Of a stretch of DNA of 64,000 bases, positions 39,238-49,409 are shown piece after piece. The position numbers and the translations under genes are program-made. Below the pieces are notes generated by a model, which worked only from the letters and a program-made list of their open reading frames with translations, was not told where the DNA came from and did no database searches. This DNA is from Phlyctochytrium arcticum (lineage: Eukaryota > Chytridiomycota > Chytridiomycetes > Chytridiales > Chytridiaceae): contig JAHLKI010000002.1 in the NCBI GenBank assembly GCA_025602905.1, positions 434,001-498,000 on the forward strand. The letters are read 5' to 3'. The first letter of the stretch is position 1, and the number at the start of each line of letters is the position of its first letter.

Positions 39238-42200
39238 ATGGCAGTTGTGCCAAAAACACCGTTTTTGCACATATTCAACCACTATGTGTTCGATGTGCCG
39301 GAATTTCAAAGACCTTTCAGATGGGAGGTTGAGGAGGTCACCAGTTTCGTTGAAACAATTGTTACCGCCAGCAGGGAACGGCCCAGGGCTCCTCTTCTTC
39401 TTGGTTGCATGTTCTTTGCCGACCACCGCACTCCAGTAAGTTTGAAACATCAAAGAAAATCTCTACACTTTGGTTAGTCACATGGCTTGCAGGGTCTTGT
39501 TGAGTATCCACCGCCTGTAGCAATCATTGACGGCCTCCAGCGCTCGACAACCATCATGCTCATGTATGCGGTGATGCGTCAGCTTTTGCGCTTTACTGTC
39601 CCAGCAAGTGTCGAAGAAATTGCAGCGGTGAAAAGAACAACCCACTGTCTGCAGATTTTGCTCAAATCGCAAAGCCAGGACGCTCGACCTGCACGGCTCC
39701 TCTTGCGCCGCAGTTCGCATGGAGCGGACTACTGGCTTCACCTTCTCCAAGAAGACGAAAGAGGCCTCTTGCGGCGCGACAGCGATGGGAAACCGATGGT
39801 GGAGGGTATTCCGCAGCAATACGCAAAGAACGAAGTCTGCCATAGGCTTTATGAGGCGGCAAAGATTATATTGATAGAGCTTCTCAAGTTACCGAACTGG
39901 AACAGTACGGGGCTTCCTGCGCTATACGAGGTACGTCGTTAAGTTTGAGTGCAGTTTCGGCAGTCTATTGACCTCATATGAACCTGTAGTTTATGAGCAA
40001 CCAATGTCAGCTCATTGTAATTTTGGATCCATCATTGAAGGATTCATTGGAAACATATATGAACATAAATAGAACTGGTCGAAAGCTCAATATTTTCGAC
40101 GAAATCAAGGCTATGCTTCTTCAAAATTGTGACGCATCCTTGAGAAGCAGCTATGCTGACCAATGGGACGACGCATTCGCGAAAATCGGGGATGATCGAA
40201 CAGACGATTTTTTTTCCTGGATGCAATGCATGTACTTCGCGCAGTCTGAAGGCGAATGGGTATGCTACGGCTTTCATTCCTCAGACAATTTTTGTGGTTA
40301 TCTTACCCTGCACTTCTTAAAAGCCGGAAAGGGGGGGTTCAATGGCAACAGCAACTGACTTCGATAAGGCCTGTCAGCTCTTCCCACCATTGAATTCAGC
40401 GGATTTCTTTAAGGAGTGGTTGGGCAAATGTAGCGTTGCCTTTGCCAATATCAAAGAACTTATTTCCGGCGTAAGCGTTGCTACAGGCACACAGTATCGT
40501 CGTGTGTCAGAGCTCCCGCATCAAGTTTATGCACAGGCGCGATTAAAATTGTTGGCTTGCCATCCTTGGGAGCAGTGGTATGCTATTGCCATTGCGTATG
40601 AAGTCGAGGACAAGACCGATGCACCTGACCAGACGAAAAGGAAGGAATTTTATGAGGGGCTGGAGATGCTATGGGGGGCTATGCTTGTCGGCAGGTACAA
40701 TGTCGTTGCGGGAAAGGAAGATGAGTCTGATGTGGGTACACGACCTCACCATTGAATTTTGGATTCAATTAAAAACCTTCTCCGTGCAGCGTAAAATCCG
40801 AACAAGCGATATTATCACTACAGCCATGAAAATCATAATGCGAATAAAGAAGAGGGCAACGCGAGGAGATACTTCTGGGGAAGGCAATCTTATTAAATAC
40901 CTAGCTGAGGAGCGAAACAAATATGCTTTCAATTTTCCGCACAATCTCAATATGAACTGGTGGGAAAAAGATCAGCGCACCTGCAAATACCTTTTGCTGT
41001 CATACAACCGCTGGCTGCTGATGGATCAAACCAATCGGAACGACACATCTTTGATGGACTGGGCCGTGGATGTTGCTTTTGACCCTGTCAACATGACCAT
41101 TGAACATATATGTCCCAGGACTGACAATGTCAAAAAGACCGACTGGGACTCATCGCCTTGGACGCGGGCTCACCGGCGCAAATGCGTTCATATATTGGGA
41201 AACTGGACTCTTTTGTCTGGATCGCACAATTCTATGTCGAAGAACGATTCCTACAAAGTAAAGGCCGAAATTTATCGTCATTCCGGCTTTAAAATCACCG
41301 CAGATGTGGTTCACAAGTGCAACCCCGACAACGGTTGGTTACCGTTCACGGTAGCACATCGGCACAGGGAAATGTCCAAAAATCTGCTTAAACTGTACGG
41401 GTTCGAGCCAGAATCGGTCACACTTGATCAGGGGTTGCTAAAGATTTTAGAGAGCCCTCCTCATAAATGTATAGACGAAAAGGGTTCCCAGAGTGCCCAA
41501 GGGGTCAAAGTATCTGGCAAACGGAAGGTGGCTGATAATGAGGGCGACAGCACCATCAATTCGAGCGCAAAAGTAAGATAACATTGAGTCTTTTGCGTCA
41601 TTGAATGTACTAACTATAATATAGCGAAAGCCTGCTGAACTGAGAAGCAAGCGAAAGCCCACAGATGATATGTCGGGAACGCTCAGCCGGCGGAACCAGA
41701 AAAGCGAAATTGTTGGGGAGGTACAGTAGTCACATATTACTTTCCATGAGAGTACTTGGGGTTGGGATGCAAACTGATACTCGACTTCTTCGTGCACTAG
41801 ATTGCGCGCCAATCGCAGGTGGATCTCGATGTAACCTTACCATTGTCGCCGTCAGAGATAGCCATCGAGGAGTATGATACAGTTGACGTTAGTATCTCAC
41901 TGCAAGGGCATGAACGGCTCTTCAAATCTCTCCGGAAGGAAATAGTTTTAATCTAATCTACAGATGGTCTCGGTTAACGCAGAAGACGTAGGGAGCACTC
42001 GGGACCCGAACGCTAGGCGATTCGTTACCGAGATGACGTATACAGGCTTGCGGGATTCTCTTTCAGAAGATCGCTTTGGGGTTGAGATTAAGCGCAAGGG
42101 CTATCCCCGTATGGCCTGCAATAATCTCCGACATCTTTCGGAAGTACTTCGCCTTCGGCAAGACGCGCTTTTAGCCATGAAAATTGTCGATCAACCACGT

Positions 42201-42425
42201 CGGGCTGCGTACCTGCAAGAGCAGATCCCGCCGACAGTATATTTGGCTCGAAAGGGATGGAAATCCGACCGTCACATGAATTTAACGCCTTTAGAGCTGG
42301 CTCGCAACCTCCGCTCCGCTATCCGCAATTTAGATCTTGAAGCAGATATCCAGTCTTTGGAGGATGTGCTTCTACATTGTACGCCAATTTCCGCGGGCGA
42401 GTCCATGAACACGGACATATCTTAA
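39238..42425 (+). CDS. DUF262/DUF1524 (GmrSD-like) HNH protein
   Basis: The N-terminal DUF262 domain is a ParB-like NTPase/DNA-recognition fold; here it shows VPEFQRPFRWEVEEVTSFVE and IDGLQRSTT, where bacterial relatives usually have DGQQR. The DUF1524 domain has the HNH signature MTIEHICPR, then HILGNWTLLSGSHNSMSKND. In bacteria these two domains form GmrSD-type type IV restriction enzymes that cut modified phage DNA. I place eight exons: 39238-39435, 39493-39930, 39990-40293, 40352-40731, 40790-41572, 41625-41720, 41819-41887 and 41964-42425, giving about 909 residues with consistent phases. The third intron has a weak donor (GTGGTT). If it is not real, a run of seven Gs at 40331-40337 marks a frameshift instead. 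The 250-residue C-terminal extension is unrecognised. It begins 345 bp from the viral element. Confidence 0.78.
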
Positions 42426-42843
42426 ATGAATTGGGGCTAGAGACTAATATATTGAACATGTTCTGACTATTGTCTCGATCTTTCCAACGTGTGACAATGA
42501 ATCTTTGGAGATATGTGCTCCAGCCTCATGCTGAGTTATCTGTATGCAACGTGATTCCTTCGGTGCATATGTCGGATTGGGCGGACGTGAAACTGGCTGG
42601 CACTTATTTCCGCCACTGACATCTGAGCTATATCTGGCCATTAATTCCAGGGTTGTATGATCCTTTGTCGTGAAGATAGTTCAGCGGTCTGCACGTTGAA
42701 ACAGGAAAACTTTAAACGACTATCGTCCACTGGAAAACACGCCCCTCAAGTGGGCTTGATCACTCTTCTGGTTTGATGGAGTTTCCAACACAATACTTGC
42801 AGGATTGGAGTTCCAGCACGTGCTGTTCAAATTCTTGGATACT

Positions 42844-43200
42844 GGAAAAACGTGAAACGCAAAGATTGTGAGAGTGTTGAGCGCGCAACACCACAACACA
42901 ACAACGTTGGTTTTTATTTGATTTGGTAAAGTGTGATAAAAATCTCTATACAGAGAAAACCGACTGAAGATTATTTTGTTGTGTTGTTGCGTTGTTGTGT
43001 GTTGTTGACCCGGAGAAAAAACATGCGAAGTCATAAAAAGAACCAACCACTCCAGTAACATCTTGGAAAAATGTGAAAGTTGAAGATTGTGAAAGGAATT
43101 GTGAAAAGATGGGTTACGCTATGCAACAACACAACAAGGTTGGTTTTTATTTGATTTGAAAAGCGTGAAAAAAATCTCTACACAGAGAAAAACCGACTGA
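42844..43200. repeat. direct repeat of about 125 bp, two diverged copies
   Basis: 42844-42968 and 43064-43200 share, in order, GAAAAA(C/T)GTGAAA, AAGATTGTGA, an ACAACAC-rich stretch, GGTTGGTTTTTATTTGATTT-like sequence and AATCTCTA(T/C)ACAGAGAAA. They look like an old tandem duplication. Confidence 0.8.
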
Positions 43201-43296
43201 AATCGCTGGCAACAGGCCATACACAAAGTGCGTAATCTATTAGTTCTGAAATGTACACGCGGATTTGGAAAACTGCTAATATTGCTAAAACCTTAC

Positions 43297-43534
43297 TATT
43301 CGTAGCGGGAATTAACCGTCCTTAGTACTGAGCGCGACATGTCTCGCCATTAATTCTTTAACATCCCAGAAAATTTTTACATCGATATTTAAATTTAAGA
43401 AACGGCTTACTGTTTGTAAATTTTCTTCAGCAATTTCCCAGTCTGTTGTGTTTCTTATCAAGACTACTGATATTGTTATATCTATGCTATTTGCAGCGGG
43501 AATGAGTCGTTTCTATTGCTGAGTGCGACATGTT
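43297..43534. repeat. second diverged direct repeat, about 47 bp
   Basis: 43297-43343 and 43487-43534 share (T/C)TATT(C/T)G(T/C)AGCGGGAAT and CTGAG(C/T)GCGACATGT with the same spacing. Sequence between them is unrelated. Confidence 0.7.
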
Positions 43535-44741
43535 TGAAAGGGTTTATTGTTCAGGATGATGTAATAATCTGAAACATTCTGTATTGATTTATAATTTACA
43601 AAGTGGGGATCAGTAAAATAGTTTTTTTAGCACTGCCCACAATTGCCAAATTTAAGTTAAGTTGGCGACAGTTTTATTTGATGCTTGTTTCTCTGGAAAG
43701 TACACATGTGGCTATCTTTGAGGAAAAGGACCTACCAGCACCGCTTCCTTTTCAGAAATAGTGTCTTTGGCCAAGTCATTCATTTTTTCTGTCATATATG
43801 AGAATTTCTTTGATTTACAAAATGCCTCCTCATTCATTGATTATCCTGTAACTCACTGGCAACGCATCTTCCACAATGACGTAATGCGCGCGTTACGGGT
43901 GCCTAGAGACTTTTCATCTGTTTGGACCAAGTAACCGGAAACGTTTTGGAAAACTATATTTCCGTTCTTTTATGTAACTTCGTCCTAATGCTCAAATTAC
44001 GTTTGATTTTGGTTGCTCGAATATAGCGAAAATATTGCGAATTTGTTGTGAATGCAGATAGGCGTGGCAACCATTCGTAGTCTAGCAACATCATTCTCTG
44101 TAAGAAAAGGTTTTGGCGGGATCGCTCCCGCCCAAGTACAGACAGGAGTAACAATACATTTACCACGGTTCCTCGTTCTGGACATATAAACAAAAGGATA
44201 CTTCACACTAAACGTTTATTCCAAATGTCAAGACCTGACCTGACCGGCTCTGCAAGGGAGCATGCGGAAATATGATTGCACAGGTTAGTGGAGAACGCGG
44301 TATGTTAACTGCTACAAGCAGTATCTTGGAGAAAAAATCAAAGAAAACTTTAATATTCGCTCTACTTGGGCGGTTGAGGATAAAGTGCGCCCGTTTGTTG
44401 ACATAAATGAACAAGCTGCACAGTAGTTGATGTGCACATTCGGCTTGATGAACGGCACCTACAGTTTGCCGCTGTCTGGCGTTAACACAGGTCAGAATAG
44501 AAGATGTCTTTTTTGCGTTTCGGCTTTTGACACCTGCGACTGAGCAATTTGAAATCAACAAATCTTATACGCCGATTCAAAGTTACTATAACCCTCAACG
44601 TGGCATTTTCGACGAAAGGGTTAGGTAAAAATCGATGCAACAACCGTTTCCGTTGACATGGGAGGGAGACGCTAGACTGTCTCATCTATTAACATTATGA
44701 ACCGGAATGTGACAATGCGACTGCGCATTCCCTCGGCAGTT

Positions 44742-45914
44742 TCAGAAACGGCTGAGACGCGTCCAGAGACGCGTCGCGCGACGCGTCCGCGCTCCAACAT
44801 TATAGACGTCTTTTCTTTCTACCATTCTCTGCATAGCATTTATCATATCATAGTAGCATAGACTTTTGACCCGCCCTCGTATTACTCGTAAACTGCCTCG
44901 TAAATGGGTTAGGAATTGTACTCGACCATTACATTTCAGATATAAACCGAACATGTCATTCCCTAAAGAGTTTTGTATCTTGTAAGCATCCTGATATCTT
45001 GGCCTGCGACTTTTGACAATATTAGATATGGTGTAAATCTCCTTTGAAAAGTATCCCTTCTTACTCCGCTTCTCTAGCTTTGATATGGTAGTCAACTTTC
45101 TTACGTTGTCGCCAATTGATAAATCAGGTAGTAATCTAGTACCTCTCCCCTTCGTCCTGGCTAACAATTGCTTTTCGTATGCTTCTTCTTGATTCTCTTC
45201 GATTTGTCTTGTCGTCATGTTCCCTGAACCGTAGTGGACTTCCGATGTATTTAAATTTTCCACGATTTTTTGCAATGCTGAAGGCCAGTCTGAATCGCCC
45301 AACTGAATACTTTGGAAGAGTATGTTTTTTACGCTTCCGTTGACACTCTCTACATGGGAGTTGCTTTGGGGCCTGCCAGGGCGACTGAAGGTCCATTGTA
45401 TTCCGTATTCTTCTGCTAATGATTGAACAGGGCCTTGAAATTCAGTGCCATTGTCGCTGTTAATATAATTGATTTCAACACCGTCCTCTAATAAATCTTC
45501 TAAAATCGTTTTCACTTCCTCTTGAGTATTCCGTTTCAGAGCTTTACTATAGAGTCTTTTGGTGAATATATCGATCATGTTGACAATGTATTCGTACCCG
45601 TTATAAGGATTCGACACCATGTTGACTGTATCAATCTGAAGCGTCCCGGGGCGACTTGAGAGAATGGGCCTAATGCTACCTTTACTTTGAACCGGACGAG
45701 AGGTTCTCTGGTAGATATCTTGTTTCTTCAACCATTTCAATATAGCCCTCTGTGATATTTTGGAGTCAGGGTACCTCTGCCTGAAAGAATAATAGAGTTT
45801 ATTTCGTCCATAGAAATTCTTTTGATTATAGTACAACTCCTTCAATAGTATTTGGTCTTCATCAGAGATTTCTTTGGAATACTGTTTAGAGCGCGACTCT
45901 ATGACTGGCTCCGT
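44742..45914 (-). pseudogene. second copy of the chromodomain integrase, 3'-truncated and lacking its ATG
   Basis: This frame matches the integrase at 29742-30995 along its catalytic core: QIDTVNMVSNPYNGYEYIVN, INSDNGTEFQGPVQS and NSHVESVNGSVKN keep the D, D and E residues. Homology stops after LGNDMFGLY (about 44945), and the frame then reads through unrelated sequence, so the chromodomain is missing. At the 5' end the start codon position reads ACG (45912-45914) where copy 1 has ATG. It is clearly diverged from copy 1 at the protein level, so it comes from an older or different insertion. Confidence 0.85.
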
Positions 45915-45929
45915 TTAACTGTTAATCAT

Positions 45930-46835
45930 TTAATTTCTCCTTTGACGTTTAGCAGGAGGAGCCAAAGATTCTCTGTCTGCATCACGTAATCGGTTGGCTC
46001 TACCAGGATTGAGAATTGCCGTTCCCGTTGCAATTGGTTGTGCTGATGCTGCTCTTTGTGGTGGCAGGAACACGAAAGGATCTGCAAACTCGGTAGGTGT
46101 TGCGCGTACTGCTCTTTCAATATTAACAAAGCCAGGTGGTTCAAGTCGAGTGTTTTTCTTGCGACGTTTAGCCGGGCCTTGGACTGCTTCTTCTCTCGAC
46201 GCCTAGCCTGGATTCAAATCTGCTATCGGTTGTATGACTGATACTACAGGTGGATTCAATGTAGAGACTTGTGTAGGTTCAACATGGGGAATCACTTCGA
46301 TTTCATTTCCTGCGAAATCAATGTCTACGCGACGAGCTGGCACGGAACTTGCAATTCTTGATACTTGAGTCGGTGTTACTTCATTGATTCGAGTCGCATC
46401 AAATGGACTATATTGAATACGACGAGATATATCCTGACCTGATAATGGGTCTTCAACGCCAGGAACAACAACTTGGGGTGGAAGTACATTGTTGCTTTGT
46501 GATGGTATCATTCGAATATTTGGCCCGGGTCTAGCAGGTCTTATACCCAACGGATTCGCTCGGTTGGCATGAGAAAGTGAATTGACATTATCACTTCAAT
46601 CGACAAATGGTGAGCGACTCGAGAATCCATCTTCATTAGGATCTCGTCTATAACTATCTCTCAGAATTCGATCAACTTCATCGGGATCCACAACTACGAT
46701 TGGCGCGAGGTCAACAACGGGCAACGGTGGTGGTGTACTTTCGGTAGGGGAAGGTCTCACTGGTGAGGGAGGCGGACTGGGAATACGGGAGTAGCCACCG
46801 GGTATCGAAACTTCTCTTCCGTTGTAACGGTGCAT
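45930..46835 (-). pseudogene. second copy of the proline/arginine-rich viral gene, broken
   Basis: Minus-strand pieces match the C-terminal two thirds of the 518-residue protein at 28161-29717. Shared segments include IPGGYSRIPSPPPS, a DPDEVD stretch, SRSPFVD, SRIASSVPARRV, then ILNPGRANRL and PPAKRQRR at the end. Stops or frameshifts occur near 46597 and 46203. The 5' end is cut at the palindrome at 46822-46892. As in copy 1, it sits just upstream of the integrase in the same direction. Confidence 0.8.
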
Positions 46836-46892
46836 ATAACCGCGTACTATGCGCCTTCAGCGCATAGTACGCGGTTATATGCACCGTTACAA
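46822..46892. repeat. 33-bp-arm palindrome at the edge of the second element copy
   Basis: 46822-46854 is the exact reverse complement of 46860-46892, with a 5-nt spacer (CTTCA). Each arm contains ACGGTGCATAT, also found in both arms of the 68-bp palindrome. Viral homology ends inside it. Confidence 0.95.
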
Positions 46893-47381
46893 GCTCCTTC
46901 CTATTTGAGGGTGAATCCGTGGTAATGGCAACGATCTTAAACATCTTGTCGTACAGGCGGAGCACATGGCTCCACAGATCTTGCTTGCATTCGACAGGTA
47001 CCCAAGGCAAGGTATCGTAATAAGATGTTTTATCGTACTGCTCTTGCCCGTTTCCCTAATGGTCATGATAGTTCAGAAGTGTAGCGTGTTCGTGGTTTGA
47101 TGAGTGACTGCGCTACCGCGCTGCTGCGCAACGCGTCGCGCAGTACATCTGGTGGTCGCGTTGGTGTTTCAGCCAACAACTGTCCACCATTACACGTGAT
47201 GTCTTTTTCTTCCTTTTATTTTCTTCTTGTATAAAAAGCGGCCATGCGTCTGTGCATGTGCTCGCTAGCGTTCTATCTTCCTCTACACTGCAAGCTAAAA
47301 TACACACCCCGAACTCACGCAACCTGGGAAGTTGCACATCTGCTCATTGGCTCTTTTATCACACTCATTCTCCCACACATC
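46893..47381. other. unassigned sequence between second element copy and MULE insertion
   Basis: A minus-strand frame at about 46893-47020 reads LPWVPVECKQDLWSHVLRLY and KIVAITTDSPSNRKEL, which looks protein-like, but I do not recognise it. It may be an exon or transposon fragment. GC-rich TGCGC/GCGC words occur near 47110-47145. Confidence 0.35.
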
Positions 47382-47390
47382 ACTCACACT
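47382..47390. repeat. left target-site duplication (9 bp) of the MULE-type insertion
   Basis: ACTCACACT at 47382-47390 is repeated exactly at 51723-51731, immediately outside the element's terminal repeats. A 9-bp duplication is typical of Mutator-like elements. Confidence 0.9.
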
Positions 47391-47521
47391 CAGGGTCCTC
47401 ACAACCACTAATTGATGGCTCGGCGATGTGGCATGTGGCACAGCCATCGTTGGTGAGGGAGCTTGGAGCAGTTGAATTTCTCAACAATACGTGTGAGACT
47501 GGGATAATGGAAAGGGTCCCG

Positions 47522-47602
47522 GTAAAGCGACACCCGGTGTCAAAACTTAGCGCGACACCCCCCATATATCGTCACGTTTTTTTGTAATAATGATCAAATA
47601 TA
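47522..47602. repeat. internal inverted repeat, left copy (81 bp)
   Basis: It reads GTAAAGCGACACCCGGTGTC and onward to GATCAAATATA. It matches the reverse complement of 51457-51538 except for one G/C in a homopolymer. It has GCGACACC words that could bind transposase. No target duplication flanks this inner pair. Confidence 0.9.
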
Positions 47603-47770
47603 GAAGAAATTGCAATTACGTAAACAAAATGAGACAACAAACTCCGAAATTCCGAATCCTTGTAGTCCTTGTAGACAATGTAGATAGAGGAACGAACTAT
47701 CGAGACTCCTATAAAACACCGGTTAGTTGACATCCTAATGTGATGAGCAGCACTTACTCACCACTACCAC

Positions 47771-49039
47771 TTAAATGTCAAGGGAAAGATTAGCAGGGCT
47801 GGAAGAAGGGCCAGTGGCAGGACCAGAGTCACCAGACGAGGGACCGGGACGAGACGGGCACAATGGAGAACATTTCTTGTGTCCCGAAGCTGGCAAACCG
47901 GACTGACTGCAGGCACCGCAAGTGGGGGGGCGTCGGGTACGGTGCTCAATGAGCGTAGGGTCACGACGAGTACTGGTTGCCGACTTGTCGTGCTTCTTTG
48001 GGCGACCTTTTGAGAGTTGCGGCTGTGGGTTGAGGGGCACACTCTCAACGAACTCTAAGAGCTCAATTTGACGGGCCTTAGGTAAGTTCCTGAACCTATC
48101 CTCAGGGGTAAGAGAGGGAGTTTCCAGAAAGCCTGGCCCTTCCCGAGTTTCGAACTTCGGTTCACCGTGAAGTCGCCACTGCTCATGGAAGTCTTCCAGC
48201 ACGAAGAATTTGCGCTCGTTGAGAATAGTGGCGATACGATGTTTGCACGGTATTCCCTTAGACGTAACCAGCTTGTCCGTGCAACGAAATTTGTTCTCGA
48301 ATTCTCTTGGCACCATCCACAAGAGCTTCAGTTGCTCCGCCGCTATGCTCATCGCAAATTGGGATACGTCCTCCTGAATGTCTTTGAAGATTGTGTGGTT
48401 TGTATCAGGGTAATCTAGGCTCTCACTGTTGGTGAGTGAAATGTTGAGCTCCGTATCTCTATCCACGATGCAGCGTTTGATATCGTGAACAACCGCAAGA
48501 AGGTCCTTGGTGGAGGTGCGGATGTATCTCTTTAGGACGGCGTGGGCACCTTCTACTCGAGATGTGACAACAGCACCAAGATGCGGGAATAGGTCTGTCC
48601 AAGCACTCATGATCATCTCCTTGTATGTACCGAACCATTCATTCTGCATGTAGGAGACTACACGCGGGTACTTTGCGCTCCAAAACAACTCAAAACTTTC
48701 CCAGTTCGCGTCGAAAGTAGCTTCCGTTTGACTCTCAACAAGGCGATTGAAATCGTTTTGCAACTTTTCCCAATCATCACCATCGCCGACAACCACTTTC
48801 AGATTGGCGGTCATATTTTTCCTTATGTGCCACCGACACAAGAGGACTTTGGCTGATGGGATGATGGCAGCAAGCGCGTTCATCAAAGCCAACTCTCGAT
48901 CGGTAGCAATCACAGTTGGGAGACGGTAGCCTTTGTAGACAACGTCCAGAAAGGCACGAACTGCCCAATCATAACCATCCTGGTCTTCCTTGGTCATGAA
49001 GGCAAACCCAATCGTGAAAGACTCATTAGTAGGCGTCAT
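47771..49039 (-). CDS. MULE transposase, N-terminus interrupted
   Basis: The 422-residue frame begins at GMTPTNESFTIGFAFMTKED, directly behind an AG acceptor, so at least one upstream exon once existed. Catalytic-core motifs are VIATDRELALMNALAA (second Asp) and LLCRWHIRKNM, then TSRVEGAHAVLKRYI with the Glu. A SWIM-like zinc motif (GIPCKH) and a C-terminal Cys-rich knuckle (PTCGACSQSG, HKKC) follow. The segment with the first catalytic Asp should lie upstream, but a 72-bp inverted repeat sits there and I could not find that exon. It may therefore be inactive. Confidence 0.8.
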   Translation of the reverse strand: MTPTNESFTIGFAFMTKEDQDGYDWAVRAFLDVVYKGYRLPTVIATDRELALMNALAAIIPSAKVLLCRWHIRKNMTANLKVVVGDGDDWEKLQNDFNRLVESQTEATFDANWESFELFWSAKYPRVVSYMQNEWFGTYKEMIMSAWTDLFPHLGAVVTSRVEGAHAVLKRYIRTSTKDLLAVVHDIKRCIVDRDTELNISLTNSESLDYPDTNHTIFKDIQEDVSQFAMSIAAEQLKLLWMVPREFENKFRCTDKLVTSKGIPCKHRIATILNERKFFVLEDFHEQWRLHGEPKFETREGPGFLETPSLTPEDRFRNLPKARQIELLEFVESVPLNPQPQLSKGRPKKHDKSATSTRRDPTLIEHRTRRPPTCGACSQSGLPASGHKKCSPLCPSRPGPSSGDSGPATGPSSSPANLSLDI

Positions 49040-49046
49040 TCCCTGT

Positions 49047-49220
49047 AGTAGCCGAGACTACGAACTTGAATGCAACTAACAACTGACTGTTTAGAGTAGT
49101 TTATTCAAGCGTTAATGTATAGGGGTTCTATACAATCGACCTCTATTCATTAACGCTTGAATAAACTACTCTAAACAGCCAGTTGTTAGTTGCATTCAAG
49201 TTCGTAGTCTCGGCTACTAA
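49047..49220. repeat. 72-bp-arm inverted repeat at the 5' end of the MULE transposase
   Basis: 49047-49118 pairs with 49149-49220 with one mismatch in 72, around a 30-bp loop. It abuts the splice acceptor of the transposase exon. Confidence 0.93.
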
Positions 49221-49288
49221 ATTTTTTTTGACTGTTTAGAGTAGTTTATTCAAGCCTTAATGTATAGGGGTTCTATACAATCGACCTA
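49086..49288. repeat. 58-bp direct repeat overlapping the inverted repeat
   Basis: 49086-49143 and 49231-49288 are identical except one base. Both begin GACTGTTTAGAG and end CAATCGACCT. With the inverted repeat they form three partial copies of one sequence. Confidence 0.93.
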
Positions 49289-49409
49289 ACGTTCCAAGTT
49301 CTGAATCTCCGACAGGTTCTATCTGATCCCGCCCAAAAAACTCGCGTAACACAACTGTACGATCTAAGTCTAATTGATCCCGCGCTTGAAGCCACGCTTC
49401 ATCACTCTC

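Larger units (their letters stand above)
42426..44741. other. non-coding, repeat-bearing region
   Basis: About 2.3 kb without a credible gene. It holds two diverged direct-repeat pairs (annotated separately) and an ACGCGT-rich stretch at 44755-44795, just before the second element copy. The repeats suggest decayed transposon sequence. Confidence 0.5.

Noticed and set aside
44755..44795. ACGCGT cluster as an MCB-type cell-cycle promoter
   Set aside because: It sits at the truncated 3' edge of a pseudogene with no gene reading away from it.
49047..49220. 72-bp inverted repeat as terminal repeats of a small transposon
   Set aside because: Only 30 bp lie between the arms and there is no target duplication. 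It is a hairpin, not a bounded element.
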